Shown piece by piece: positions 25,907 through 37,619 of a stretch of 64,000 bases of DNA. The stretch's first letter is position 1. Every line of letters begins with the position of its first letter. This DNA is from Sanguinoderma infundibulare (Eukaryota; Basidiomycota; Agaricomycetes; Polyporales; Polyporaceae), in assembly GCA_032821775.1 (NCBI GenBank), contig JAVLRN010000001.1, positions 1,364,001 through 1,428,000 of the forward strand. The letters are read 5' to 3'. The notes below the pieces were generated by a model. That model saw nothing but the letters and a program-made list of their open reading frames with translations. It did no database searches and was not told the origin of the DNA. Position numbers and translations under genes: made by a program.

Positions 25907-26502
25907 CTACTCGATCGTACGAGACGTCTCAACCCCCGGGTCCAACTTCCTCGGCGGGAAGTTCTGCAGCGGCTCCCTGAACAAACGGCAAAAGAAAAAC
26001 ACGTCATCGTCACAGAAACGCACAGCGCCCGAAACGACCCACGTCCTGGCGTCCCAGACGTCCTCGCTACTCTTGTGTGCGCGCCGGCGGGCCCACCACT
26101 CGGCGCGCCTGCGAATCCACACGTCCCGCTTCTCTTCTGGGTGCATGCCCTTGAGGCTCATGCAGAACTTGAACTCGTCCAGCTTCGGGGCGCACGTCGC
26201 CATCTCGCCGTAGCGGTAGAGCGACCGCGCCTGCGAGCTGATCACTGTGCGGCGGAGCCCGTTCCTCGTCAGTCCCCCCCTCGCCATTCAGCTGGACGGA
26301 ATAGTAGAGGCTGACCGTTGCAGAGCAGGAAGTCATCGAAGAGCTTCATGCATCCGGGGATGTCGTCCGCGATGGGGTGCAGTTTCTGCAGACGTTCCTC
26401 TTCCTGCTTCACGAGTTCTGGGTTAGGTTCATTGTCCGCCATGAGTTTTGAGGGTTCAACAAAAACCGGTATGTTGTGGTCCTGGTCGGAGGCTTTCGTC
26501 AT
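25907..26502 (-). CDS. DUF3128 (Emi1-like) CxC protein
   Basis: A small protein of the DUF3128 family; the yeast relative Emi1 is needed for early meiotic gene induction, and the Cys pattern suggests an intermembrane-space-like fold. Two exons (26502-26316 and 26244-25907) give 174 residues. The start is ATG 26502 (MTKASDQDHNIPVF); the frame extends upstream only through a non-ATG codon. The conserved core is DDIPGCMKLFDDFLLCN joined over the intron to VISSQARSLYRYGEMATCAP, then KLDEFKFCMSLKGMHPEEKR and WIRRRAEWWARRRAHKSSED. The four spaced cysteines fit the family. The tRNA-Lys begins 68 bp upstream on the opposite strand. Confidence 0.86.
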
Positions 26503-26570
26503 CGGAGCGAAAGATGTGGGTGTTAGGACCAAAATTTAATCATAATGTGTGGAGCCGGCTCCTTTACATC

Positions 26571-26654
26571 GCCCGCCTAGCTCAATCGGATAGAGCGTCA
26601 GACTCTTAACAGCGGGTGATCTGAAGGCTGCGAGTTCGACCCTCGCGGTGGGCT
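26571..26654 (+). tRNA. tRNA-Lys (CTT) with 10-nt intron
   Basis: Same 74-nt mature sequence as the copies at 6111 and 40193: acceptor GCCCGCC/GGTGGGC and anticodon loop CTCTTAA. The intron between positions 37 and 38 is ACAGCGGGTG, only 10 nt. It lies 68 bp from the divergent DUF3128 start codon, so Pol III and Pol II promoters abut. Confidence 0.94.
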
Positions 26655-26839
26655 AGTCGTGATTAATGCGCAAATTTTTATGTTAGTCTGGTACAGTACG
26701 CGCCGCACATTGGAACAGGATCGAAGCTATGAATAAGGTCTAAGGAATGCACTGATAGTACTGTAACGCCGAGACAGTCATATACCTAATCCAACTCCTT
26801 TCCCCACGACAATGCAGAGTGTGTTTGTTTATTAGGAGG

Positions 26840-27727
26840 CTTTCACAGTAAAACCCTTGAGCTTTTCTTGATGGTGATGACGTCCGCCCCGCCGGCGCCC
26901 AGCCGATGTCGTATAAGTTGCTGGTGTACGAGGTCGTCACAGTGTTGCTATTTAGGTCGGGTGCGAAGTGCACACCAGGCAACTTGATGGCCTCGAATGA
27001 ATACGACTCCTGCCAAAAACGATCAGTGTTCGCTGTGGACGTCCATATGTCCCAAGGACGCCAACCCTCCGCGGCCCGAGAGTGCCGATGATCTTGCAAT
27101 GGCTGAAAGCCTCTCTCACCCAGCGCACGGTGCGGCCGCTGTCTGCGAGCGCCTGAGCGTGCTTCATGCTCCTGGGATGGCGAGGGTGTCGAAGAGCGTG
27201 CTGCGCTGCCCCTTCCAGTGATGGTCCGCGCCATATCCAGAGCCCTTCCAGACCTCCTCACCCGCTGGATACACGTCGCCGTGGCGCGGTCCGATGACCC
27301 AAGTGGTCGCTAGCCCAGTCTTGAGCGCGGCGCGGATCATCTGCACTTCGGCGAGGTTGAAGCCAGGGTTCGGGCGGACTTCTCCGAGACGACTCCAAGT
27401 TGGTCGCGACTTGCTTCCGAGCAAGACCGAAGTCGATATTTTGGAGCATCTTGGTGTACGTCTCGTGGTGCTTTCGTTCGACGTCCTGCAAGGAGTTGAC
27501 GAACATCTGCGCCCGATTGAAGTGCTCCTGGAACTTGTAGTTGCTTGATCCCTCTATCAAGTTCTGTGGATACCTGCGCATGCGCCGACGATCTAAAATG
27601 AGATGCAAAGCTGGAGATGGGGCTACTCACGAGGCGTAATCCCCTTCTTTCGGAGGGACGGGTCCAGCATGTTCGTAACGGTTTGGCCCGTAGGTCAGTC
27701 CCTTCGTGGTATCGATCTTATGCTTCA
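26840..27727 (-). pseudogene. Decayed C-terminal part of a large-subunit catalase
   Basis: Minus-strand pieces match the C-terminal half of clade 2 (large-subunit) catalases in the right order but in different frames: TYGPNRYEHAGPVPPKEGDY, then across a still canonical intron SYPQNLIEG and EHFNRAQMFVNSLQDVERKH, then in another frame TTWVIGPRHGDVYPAGEEVW and GADHHWKGQRSTLFDTLAIP, then after another shift HAQALADSGRTVRWVREAFS with HCKIIGTLG, and finally EAIKLPGVHFAPD. No introns explain the shifts near 27395 and 27180. The N-terminal heme domain (catalytic His/Asn and proximal Tyr) is not visible upstream. Function is therefore lost: at best a fragment of the C-terminal DJ-1/PfpI-like domain. 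Confidence 0.7.
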
Positions 27728-30700
27728 TCTTGCCCTATTGCGTTTCCGACCACCCATGGACGCTGAGACGAGCCTGCAAGAGCTCCGTTTGATTCGCTCG
27801 AGAAATATTGTGAACAATGACGGTTTCTTCAGTGTGCCAGGAGTCCCGAATGTTTCCCCAGGTAATAGAATCTTCATCGACAGAACTCTCGAGAGTCACC
27901 GCATGATGCATCCAAACCTACTGTAACGTGATTAGGGCGATTGAACAGATCACAAAGACGGAAGCGCGACGAGACACCGAAACTTACTAACAACCTGGAT
28001 TTACCGCCGCCGACCGTTCACCGGATATTAGAGCTTACCTGCTAATCGTCCAGTGTTCTCGGCTGCCTCAGCAGTTTGGCCGCCCTACCAAAGGCCTGCT
28101 CGCTGTGGAAACCGCAGTGACACGGTCGCCCCGATTGCTGCAGTTACATGCAGACTTCTGAGTGCAGGTGGTTCTGCAGCAACTCGGCACCCTTCGCTGG
28201 CTGGCGCTGGCTGGCTGCAGTACCTAGATGAGAAAATCGTACCGAAGTGCTTCTGTTCCATCACCCCGCAGCGACAACAGCCTGGATGGGATACCAAGCG
28301 GCCACAGAACCTGTCAAGCTCAGACAGATCGAAATCTGACGGCAACGCACAGGTGTACAGTACGTACCATCCCGACGGCGTGAGTAAGCAGAAGGCACAT
28401 TGGCATAAGTACTCTCAGCCTCTTGAGGCCGAGCGTCCCGGGGCCATTCCTGGAGCTGATGTGTCCATGGGAGGATTCGCATCGCACTGCACGGCCCCGT
28501 TGGCGCAATAAATCACTAAAGCCATGAGTGGTCTCACAAGATGCTGGGCAAGAATATGATCACCAGGTCGTTTCCCGCTCACCTTCGGGCACACCTTGTG
28601 CCTTGACATTTTGTTTCCCGACGTGTGGCCGTCGCCGATCCGGGGGCGGTGCAAGCATGAACTTGGATGGGTATGTCGGGTATGTCGCTTCCGCGGGTAC
28701 ATAATTTTTCCGCCGCAGCCCCACTGCCATCCCCGAAGCAGCTCGCTTACTCCTTCGACTACGAGAAAATTAGCACAGTTAGTAAAGAAGAATGAGATGC
28801 AAGCTCTCGGCTCACCGACATCACGCGTGAGCGACGACGCCCCATCCAATCGGTATGACTTGCGAGCTCTTTCGCCGAGCCCGACATTCGTCACAACGAC
28901 GGCACCAGTTACCGCCGGCCGCATTTAGCGCAATGCTGTCGCACGAAGGAGTTGGGTACACAACCGATCTGTCATCCAAACAGCCCATGTCCTTATAGGG
29001 AACTTCAGTCAGCGAGCGCATCCGAGTCGGGTGACGATGGCGCACCCCATGATTTTGTTGCTCGGAGATCAGGCTGACCGCCATCATTGCAACCAGGTTT
29101 TCCATCATGCCGTGGAGTGAGTAGCACGAGAAGCCAAGGGCAGACACAGAGAGAATGCTCACCAACGTAAGATTTGTGTCAAATCGCATCATGCATCTTG
29201 AGCTACATAACGTGTGCATCAGCTACATAACGTGTGCATCAACGTTAATGGAAGGGACGCGGTTCCTGAGACCTGATGTCAGGCCCCAGAGGGGCACCTT
29301 GGCCAAGTTCTATCGACGCGGACTGAGCTGATACCGCAGTTAGACTAGCGAGGCTCTGACATTTTGTCAGAGGAGTACTTACGCGTCAAGTACGCGGCCG
29401 GGTAGCAGATCGCTACCCTCGACCATCATTTGGCCGTCCGACGGTCTTCGGAGGTTGCGAAAAATAGTGCGCAACGGACTGTATTGAGTGCGACTACCGC
29501 ACCCGGACGATGCGTGATGGACTTGGACTGGATTGTTTCTCAGTGAACATATTTGCGTGGAGACCGGCCCTCGGAGACGGCAATTACTCGGCGACTTAGC
29601 TGTTCAAGCTCAAGGGTGGGAGAGGGTGGGATAGCGGCGGGACCGCGGATTCCTCTCCGTACGTGGCAGTGCCATAGATTAGACCACGGGGCTTCCATAC
29701 AATCATATACTTATAAGAATGAGTTGCCGACGGGGCGCATCCTCTCGGACTACAGGATAGACCAAGACCGCCACCCAGACAATGGATTATGTTATCAAAC
29801 ACATCTACGAAACCATCAGCCGACAGGGCGTCCCCTGCGGGCCCGAATTCCGGCCTCACACTTCACGAACATCGGCACTATACTCCTATCGCGACATTTC
29901 CGAACGAGTGCAGAGTAAAACATGCACTGAGGGGTTCGGGAAAAGTATGCAACGACTCGTGGGACCGTGTCCTCCCGCTCTCCAACGCACCCTGAAACCG
30001 TTGCCTCATTGCCTGCCCTGGCAATCGAATAGTATTTCCTGGGTAGACGCCCCCCCGAAATATACCGGCCGAAAACGCTGCTCCTGTGGTAACGTGCCAT
30101 CCCAAACCTCATGGTGTCAGACTGGCTTCTGCGTCTACGAGTCGAACGACTGCCAGTGTACGTGGAAGAGGCTCCTCCTCCTCGACGGCGAGACAGCGCC
30201 GCAGTGGCTCATACAGTCCCTCTTTGCCGGTATTCTGCCGGCGGCGACACGCACCTTGTCACTTAAGCCCTGCAAGATCGATTGCTAGATGAGACGTCCA
30301 GAAGCTGCACCCGTGATGATCGCAAAGCTCGCCTTTTGAGTTCTCGGCTTGCCTTGAGCGGCGTCACCCGCATCTCCTCCGTAACCTCGAGGCAGGCCTT
30401 CTATCGCCGCCCGGCGGGTTCTTCGTCGCGGTGCCCCTGGTGCCATTAGCCATCCTCGTCCCGCTGCGCCGTCATACGACCGTATCACGCAAGCAACGCC
30501 GCCCCACCGTGGCCGTCCCATTTCCCTTGCGGCTCAAACCCCTCGACGCGCTGGCGCCGGATGACCCTTGGCCTGACCGGGCCATTGAGTCGCTTATGAC
30601 GGCAAGCTGAACTCTGACGCACCTAAGCCTGCAGACCCGAAGAACGGCGTCCTCGCCTGGACCTTCCGCGGCGCCTTGCCTAAGTTCGCGACTCCATTCA

Positions 30701-32436
30701 TCGCCTCCTGTGGCGGATTTGGAGCTTCGCCCCCTCGCCAGGCCTAGCCATCGTGTTCGGTGCGTGCCATTGTCAAGGGTTAGGACGCGGTCGAGAAGCG
30801 GCCTTGCTGACTCGCGCCGCACCGCCCGGGTCTCACGTTCGACGCGTAGAACGTTGGTGCTCTCTTCACGCGTATCGTATTATCGAACACAGCTGTATGG
30901 TCCTAGAGACTGAGCCCCTGAGAGACCGTTCCGGATCATGGCGTTCCGGACAGTCTTGCCGGTTTCGTTCGCGTGGATGAGGTGCTGAGTACGCACCTCC
31001 CCAACGCTGCCTTCAAGAAGACGAACTAAATGAGGATCCGACACCGCGTTGGGAGCATAGGAACATGAACTTACAAGTTGAAGGTTATGTCGTGTTCGAT
31101 GCACTGCCTAGTCTCTACGCAGCAGCAGCGTTGGCGTGTTCGTCATGTGCTGCAGAGGCAATTGGCCTGTTGTCGTCATGGTTGTGTGCCGAAGGCTGAT
31201 GTTCTGCAGCACGGTGGGCAACAAACTTGCTCATCTCCCGATTGAACACGTACCGCCGTCTGTCGCTGCGGCTCTGTTTCTAAGATATCAATCACGATCG
31301 GTCAATGCATACCGCTGCAGTAAAAGCTGAGCTTACTCAACCTATGCCACTTGACAGATATCGTTATCGACATCGCGCTTCTGTGCAATCTCGACGCCAT
31401 CTAAACTGAACTTCAAAGACCACAACGCTCGCCTCTTCTACCCTGCCCGTGTTCCCACCCCGACCCAGCACTGCCCGCAGCCGCAGAAGGGTCGGGATAG
31501 TCGGTGCACCTCGATCAAGAGCTTCGCGGTTGATGGACGCGCTCCAACAGCTGCGCGCGCCCCGTCCCTTGCATACGTCTGACGTGGACAATGAACCTGC
31601 GAAGCCAGAAGAGGACAGAGAACGTGGAACAGTTGCACATGGACACTGACGCGACTGCGGCGCGGTCCACGCCGCTCATCGCCGTCCATCTCCATCGATG
31701 TCAACATGGACCCACAACCTAGCCGGACGAGTGAATTGGATCCGCGACGTCCGAGAAGTATTTCCGAATATCCTGGCCACTCAGACCATCCCGGTCCCGT
31801 AATGTTCTACCATATTATTGCCTGGTTAACGCTCTCGCCGAGACTTGGAATAAACCTACTCACCGTCAATCACGAGACTGCTCGTGTAGAACCCCTTTAA
31901 TCAAATAGTGTACGTCGTATTTGGATCTGTCTCATTTTAAGGCTGAAGGGCATAGGGGCATAGTTCGCATGTATTACGTCGGCAGGCTACACAGACGATC
32001 GTGACGGTATACGAGAATAAATAAAAGGTACGACTGTAGCAGGCAGAGCGAGAGGATAGTACTGAGACGAGCAAACCGGAAGACAATATTAAGCAGAGGG
32101 AGAGCATGATGGTCGTCACCAACAGTCAACTAGGAAGCTCGGAGTAAGCAGGTAGGGGGACATTCAACTACGCGCGAAACAACTATCAATGGGGCATTGC
32201 AACAGGATCCCCATCGACGAGGTATACGCAACATCGAACGTCATCGTCGTCACAGTGAGAGCATACCATGGTCAAAGCAATGAGACCCTTGAACGGCATC
32301 TCTACACCGCTAGACGGGCGTGATTGTTGCCAACGCTGCAGTGACGAATAAGCTAATGAAGTGGAGAGCCACAAATAGATAATTACTCACGCAAACCGGG
32401 GGGAAGATGCATAGGAATACACAGCGTCACGACCGT
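27728..32436. other. Gene-poor stretch, no gene supported
   Basis: About 4.7 kb between the catalase relic and the C2H2 gene. Overlapping frames of 60-170 codons occur on both strands (for example 28053-28511 +, 28415-28924 -, 29782-30288 +), with no recognisable domain and no consistent splice structure. One short perfect tandem repeat is listed separately. It may be decayed sequence or a long regulatory region; I cannot tell which. Confidence 0.45.
29201..29240. repeat. Perfect 20-bp tandem duplication
   Basis: AGCTACATAACGTGTGCATC occurs twice head to tail (29201-29220 and 29221-29240) with no mismatch, implying a recent local duplication in non-coding DNA. Confidence 0.9.
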
Positions 32437-33699
32437 TTACTTGACATCGTCGCACTCGCAGCCCTTCTCCTTACCCTTCCCAACCCAACTGCGACCGCAC
32501 TGGTCACACCAGGCGCGACGACCGCTATCAACGCCGATGGCGCGAGGAGAGTTGGCGACCGCGGCCTGCAAAGCCGTCACGGATTCAGCGCGGTGGATGG
32601 AGACCATGTGACGGGTGAGGTCGTGCTTGCGGCTGAAGGAACGGCCGCAAGACTTGTGATGGCAACTGTAGGGCTTGAGGCGGTTGGGGTCGTGCGTCTG
32701 GATGTGGGTCTTGAGGTTGTACGCGCGCGCAAAGGCTAGATAATCAAACGAGTCGTCAGGGAAAGAGTGGGAGACTAGAATGGGGCAGAGCTTACCTCGA
32801 GGGCACGTCGGGCACTGATACTTGCGCTTCGGGTCGTCGTGCATGCTCTCCATCTTAGCGCGCTGAGCGGTGAGAGAGGGGTGGGAGCCGGCGGAGGGGT
32901 GGGACATGGCGGCCGACAGCTGCGGCGACACGCTCGCGGTGGAGCGTGCCTGAGGAGCCTGCGGCTGGACGACGCGAGCGGCGTACTTGTTGAGGTGCAC
33001 TTGGGGGGACGGGTAGTAGTCGGAGGCAGCGGAGCTGCCCAGGCGCACCTGCTGCGGCTGCGCAGGCTCGTAGTCGGAGAAGGAACCGCGGGGAGAGGAG
33101 TATGCGGGAGAGTATTGAGAGATGTTGGGGACACTGCCCGGAGAGCTACGAATGGAGGGAGAAGCAGGCAGGGCGCCGAAGGAGTTGGGGTCGTCGTGGG
33201 CGGGCATGGCCATGCGCTGGAACTCCATGTCGAGCTGCTCTTGGGTGAGGGAATAGACGCTGGAGGTGTAGTTGGAGGTAGGAGACTGGGCGTTGAAGTT
33301 GTAGAAGCTCTCTGAACGACTGGAGAGATTATCGTTATAGGCAGAATCATAACCCGACACCGACTCTGACGAGACGGTGAAGGTCGAGGGAGGGCCGAAA
33401 GTAGGAGTTTCGCCGCGGTAAAAAGCGAAGTCGGGTGCGTCGCCGATAGGGAGGAGACTCAGCTCGGTGTCGAAGGCGGCAAGGGAGTTGTCAAGTTCAA
33501 GCTCGAACTGGTCAGGGTGGGGGGCGACGACGTCGAGACCGGACTGGGAGTAGTTGAAGAAGTCGAAGGACTGCTTCTGGTTCTCGCTGCCGTCGAGGGC
33601 GATGGTAGGGTGTGCTGCGGACTCGAGCTTGCTATGATAGGACTGGGGCTCGAAGGCAGCCGACTGAGGATAGAACTGGGCGAAAGCTGGGTCGGCCAT
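32437..33699 (-). CDS. C2H2 zinc-finger transcription factor
   Basis: A probable sequence-specific DNA-binding regulator in the nucleus. Two exons (33699-32796 and 32735-32437) give 400 residues. The first about 290 residues are Ser/Pro/Tyr/Gln-rich with no fold visible and may act as an activation region. Two zinc fingers follow, split by the intron: CPTCPRAFARAYNLKTHIQT (C-x2-C-x12-H-x3-H), then the linker HDPNRLKPYS and CHHKSCGRSFSRKHDLTRHM (C-x4-C-x12-H-x4-H, completed by VSIH). A Cys-rich tail (RAWCDQCGRSWVGKGKEKGC) ends the protein. The two-finger arrangement resembles fungal Crz1/Msn-like factors, but I do not assign an orthologue. The start is the first ATG of the long frame at 33699. 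Confidence 0.88.
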   Translation of the reverse strand: MADPAFAQFYPQSAAFEPQSYHSKLESAAHPTIALDGSENQKQSFDFFNYSQSGLDVVAPHPDQFELELDNSLAAFDTELSLLPIGDAPDFAFYRGETPTFGPPSTFTVSSESVSGYDSAYNDNLSSRSESFYNFNAQSPTSNYTSSVYSLTQEQLDMEFQRMAMPAHDDPNSFGALPASPSIRSSPGSVPNISQYSPAYSSPRGSFSDYEPAQPQQVRLGSSAASDYYPSPQVHLNKYAARVVQPQAPQARSTASVSPQLSAAMSHPSAGSHPSLTAQRAKMESMHDDPKRKYQCPTCPRGKLCPILVSHSFPDDSFDYLAFARAYNLKTHIQTHDPNRLKPYSCHHKSCGRSFSRKHDLTRHMVSIHRAESVTALQAAVANSPRAIGVDSGRRAWCDQCGRSWVGKGKEKGCECDDVK

Positions 33700-36600
33700 G
33701 GCAGAAGTGGGGAGGTTTATAACTGCGGAAGGAAGGTATATGAGGGGGAAGGGGAAACAGGATTGTTGGCGGGTTGGGAGATGGTGGTGAGGAGAAAAGG
33801 GAGAACTGCTGCGCATTAGGCACACGTATCCTCTCCCACCACTCCCTTGCCGCCCGCCGCTCGGCAACACCCCCCGGCCATTCCAGCCTTGCCTAATCCG
33901 GCCCCCATCAGCCTCCTCCGCCTCGTCGCCAAGTGGTTTCCATCGCTGCAATTTCCCCTTTTCTGCCCCCGAATCGCCCCCGGATAATGTGCACTCGCCG
34001 CCAGCAGCCGCCAGCCTGAGCCTGCCTCCGCTCACGCACCTCCAATGTGGACACTTGTCGGACGCGATATCTGCCTCGGCACCGCCCACGCGATGCCATG
34101 ACTCATTCCAGCGTCGCGGCCAGGACTTTGACAGCCCGCGCCAGAGCTTAACCGTCTGCTACCCCGTCTGGGAGCGGCCATTGTCCTGAGAACCACGCAG
34201 GAAACCACCCCGATCCGGGAGCTCAGCGCGCCATGGCCCACTGGCCAGTGGCCCGCGAATCACATCATCAGCTTCGATGCCAAACGGTATCCCTCTGTCT
34301 ATCACCAGGCCGCGCCCTGCCAGGCCTTGCTCTCCACCCGCCCCGCACAGCCTCTGGCTCCCTCCCGCCGCCCCGATGGCCCGCATTTTCCAATTCCCAT
34401 CACGAAACACTCGTCCGACCTTCCCTCGCTGCTTTCGACCTAATTGTGATCGTTGTGCCCATCCCAGAATTCTCAACATCCCTTCTGACCCTTTGACTAA
34501 TCCACGAACCGACTCCTTACGCAACCTGCGTCTGGACTCTGGAGCTCCGCGACTGATCGGATACTTGTCCCAATGACCCCTTCGCCATTCGTTTCAATCC
34601 TCTCTTTGCCACAATCCAGCCTTCTCCACCTTCTCTCGTTTTGGCCAGTCCCCTACCAACCCTCCCTCACTTCGTGTTTCAGAATCATGCGTATAGCGAG
34701 TGCCCCTCGAGGGTGTGTGTATCCAACCAACCAATCGTGCCCTCTCTAGTTCCGAGACAGCATGCACCCTTTACCAAACCCAGCCTGGGGTGCTCTTCGC
34801 CAACGGCATTCATCTCCGCGTCGACAACAAGCCCTTGCCCCCGGAAGCTACCAACCAGCCATCCGCACCATGCCTCCACGACAATGAATCTGCGACCTGC
34901 TCAGCGTGCGGCCCGTCTGCTGCGCTCTACAGGACACAGCATGCCTGCCTCCAAGGCTAGTCCCATCACGGCGGACAGCCTTCACCGCGGATCCTTCGAT
35001 TTCGATGATCTCATTCCTATCTTCCCCAGATATCCAGATCACGGTTTCCACATTAATCCCATCTATCAAATTATTCAGCTATCGCCTCCTTTGCCTTTTT
35101 GACCATCACAGAGGCGCATTGGGGCCCTAAGTTACCACCAGTGAGTCCCATCAGCACCGAGCTTCTAGTCGCTTTGACCGAGCTCGTGCCTTGGCACATA
35201 TACCAACACCCGGCCGAGCCTCGCGACTGGCGAACAAATACTTAGCGGACGAAAAGTCGACCCTTTCGGCCCTGAAGTTGTTGAATACGGCAATCGGCTA
35301 AAAAGCCCATCGATGTAAAGTCAACCCTCCCCCCGGAACTAGCTGCGGAACTGTTGTTCCGGTGATCTATGCGGGACCATCTGGGACCATCCTCGACGTC
35401 GGCGTTCGCTTAACCAAGTCAGGCCGATGGTGTCGACGACCAAGTCATTAGTGCCTGTGCGTCCCCGCAGCTGGCTTCTTCGACGTCTTGCGGCCCTAAC
35501 CGCTAAGCACTGCGCTCGTGGTGCGCGCGCAGTACGCAGTTAAGCAGCACTATATGAACTCTCGAGTCGGCACCGCTGCGGGGTTTACGACCCCCCTCTC
35601 CCCACCTTTTCCCCAAATCCAGCCGGGCTTACTGACCGCTACTTATCGACCCAGAACGGACGCATCCGTGTCGCGATTGAGAAGGTGATGCCACCCCACA
35701 ATTTTACCACCCCGTCGGTATGTGACGATACCAGCATTGCTTCCACCGTGCGCTACCAGAATAATCCGCTTCCAAAACCTTGTCGAGTTTCCAATTCCAG
35801 ATGCCCCAATTCCATTGTCTTGGTCGATTGCTTCAACTCTGTTTCACCGCAATTACCCAGGGCTGGTAATGCCGGACAATGTTCCTGCAACCTGTTTATC
35901 ACACCTCGAGGAGTCGAGAACGCATCTTGACAATCATCGCAATGGGTGCTATACGCATTGCATCCAGTCGAAGGGCCACCACGCAGGCGTGAGCGCCTTG
36001 CAGGACATTGGTGAGTTCGTCATTCTCTTAGTCGCCGTTGCCTCGTTATGGTACCCAGCTTGGCATTCTGGTGTCAGGCGGTGTTTCTGTCAATTTGTGT
36101 TTCTTGTGGCACAAGTTACGTACCGACCTCCACGTTTCGGCGCTGAGGAGCTCTGCTGACCATACGTCGCGCGCGCGGTCTTAATACTGGATGACTGGCC
36201 CGATAATTGTTCTCCTTCCATTTGCATCGTTGAGACAAGCTAAGTCCTTGAATTGGGAATTCCCGACGGCTGATACGTCCTTCCCTTGGATGCCTGGACC
36301 GTTGGAGCTCCCAGGCCTGTTTCCATGGTATTCCAGACCCAAGCCCGTTCACTTCGGGAGACGTACGGTACGGAAAAAACGTTCATTCTCACCGACGTCA
36401 CGGCGTCTGGATGCGTCTCCATGCCACCAACTCATGGCCGACGGCCCGCTGGGGCGCGTCGTGTGCGAGGTGTCCGATCTGGAGGAAGTGTGCGCTGAAC
36501 GGTATGTGCGTCCGACGCAAACGCTCCGACTGGCGTTACATATTCTCGCGGAGATCACGCAGGGCCGTCAAAGGAGGTCTGTGGCCCGGCTGGTGGATGC

Positions 36601-37619
36601 TATACGCGACAGGATGCTGTAAACCTAGCCAGTTCCTTCCGAGGCACATCGGAGCGTCCGAGATGGCCGCCGCAAACTGTCTCCGGAACGAACCCTTGCC
36701 CACGCAGCCTTCGATCCGCCGTTCGTCCGCCTTCTCCTCCCTCCGCTGAGGACTCCGCTCGCCAACGCGCGTGACGCTACTGCACCCGGCCTGGCGATCC
36801 TCTTTAGAGCGCTGATCATTCTGGGATCATTCTTTGCTATTAAGGGCTTGCCGTCGGCTAGGATACATGTCGTGGTGGCGGAGCCGGCGTTGTATACTAA
36901 GTAACCAAGGCACAGAAGTGATGGCTCGTGGAGCGCTTGGTGGCGCGCATGTGGGGTTTGAGGGGGGTCTCACAGTGATGGCTATTCATAATAATGGCGG
37001 CGCGGCGCACATCTGAGGGTGTTCAGCGCTGTATAGCCAGACTGTCAATGTTGACAGAACGTTCCCGCGCCCCATCGGAGAACCTTGCCCTCCCGAGCGG
37101 GCCAGAAGAGGTGAGAAGACGAGTTTGCCGGCGCTCTTGGGCATAAGCGGGATCGTATCGTGTTGCAGGACGTCAGACGTACGTGGTCGGGGCGCCGTCG
37201 ACGAGTCATCAGCACGGCACGGGAGGCGCGGCGAAGATGGAGTGGTGGGTATCGTGCTCCGATGATGTGCAATCGTGGTCGAGACAAAGTGGGACTTTGT
37301 AACGCTGTACTCGGCATGGCTGGAATACAATAATACTTATCAGAGTGACAGGTCGGAAAAGCAAGCGAGCGGGGTGGGAGAAGAAGCGGGAAACTTTGAT
37401 CGAACGATGCCGTATCGGGCAGGTGGTATCAACAGCATAGCCATCACTGATGACAGGTCCTCGTCCCAGGGCCAGAGCGCCGTCTGCTCCAAGTTCGCTC
37501 CCTCCGTCCAAGCAAGCCCGTACCTTCAGGTCCTCCGGCTCTCCACCAGCCACACTTTAGCACGAAGATCCTAGCCTATATCTTCCCCTGCCTTCTGCTG
37601 GAGCTCCCGGACACCGTAC
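33700..37619. other. Long intergenic region, no gene supported
   Basis: 3.9 kb. The left part must hold the promoter of the C2H2 gene. From 34200 to 34700 the plus strand is pyrimidine-rich like a fungal 5' leader. Overlapping plus frames near 34700-35300 (one starting MNLRPAQRAARLLRSTGHSM) and a 143-codon frame at 36191-36622 are open, but match nothing I know and lack a convincing exon structure. A plus-strand gene here is possible but not claimed. Confidence 0.4.

Noticed and set aside
26503..26532. Upstream extension of the DUF3128 protein
   Set aside because: The frame extends to 26532 only through a TTG codon; the first ATG is at 26502 and gives a normal family start.
28821..29219. Minus-strand frame with a CxxC pair (WCRRCDECRARRK)
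   Set aside because: It looks like a zinc ribbon fragment, but there is no second half and no plausible start or splice structure.
36191..36622. 143-codon plus-strand frame
   Set aside because: Open but unlike any family, overlapped by two other open frames, with no promoter or intron evidence.
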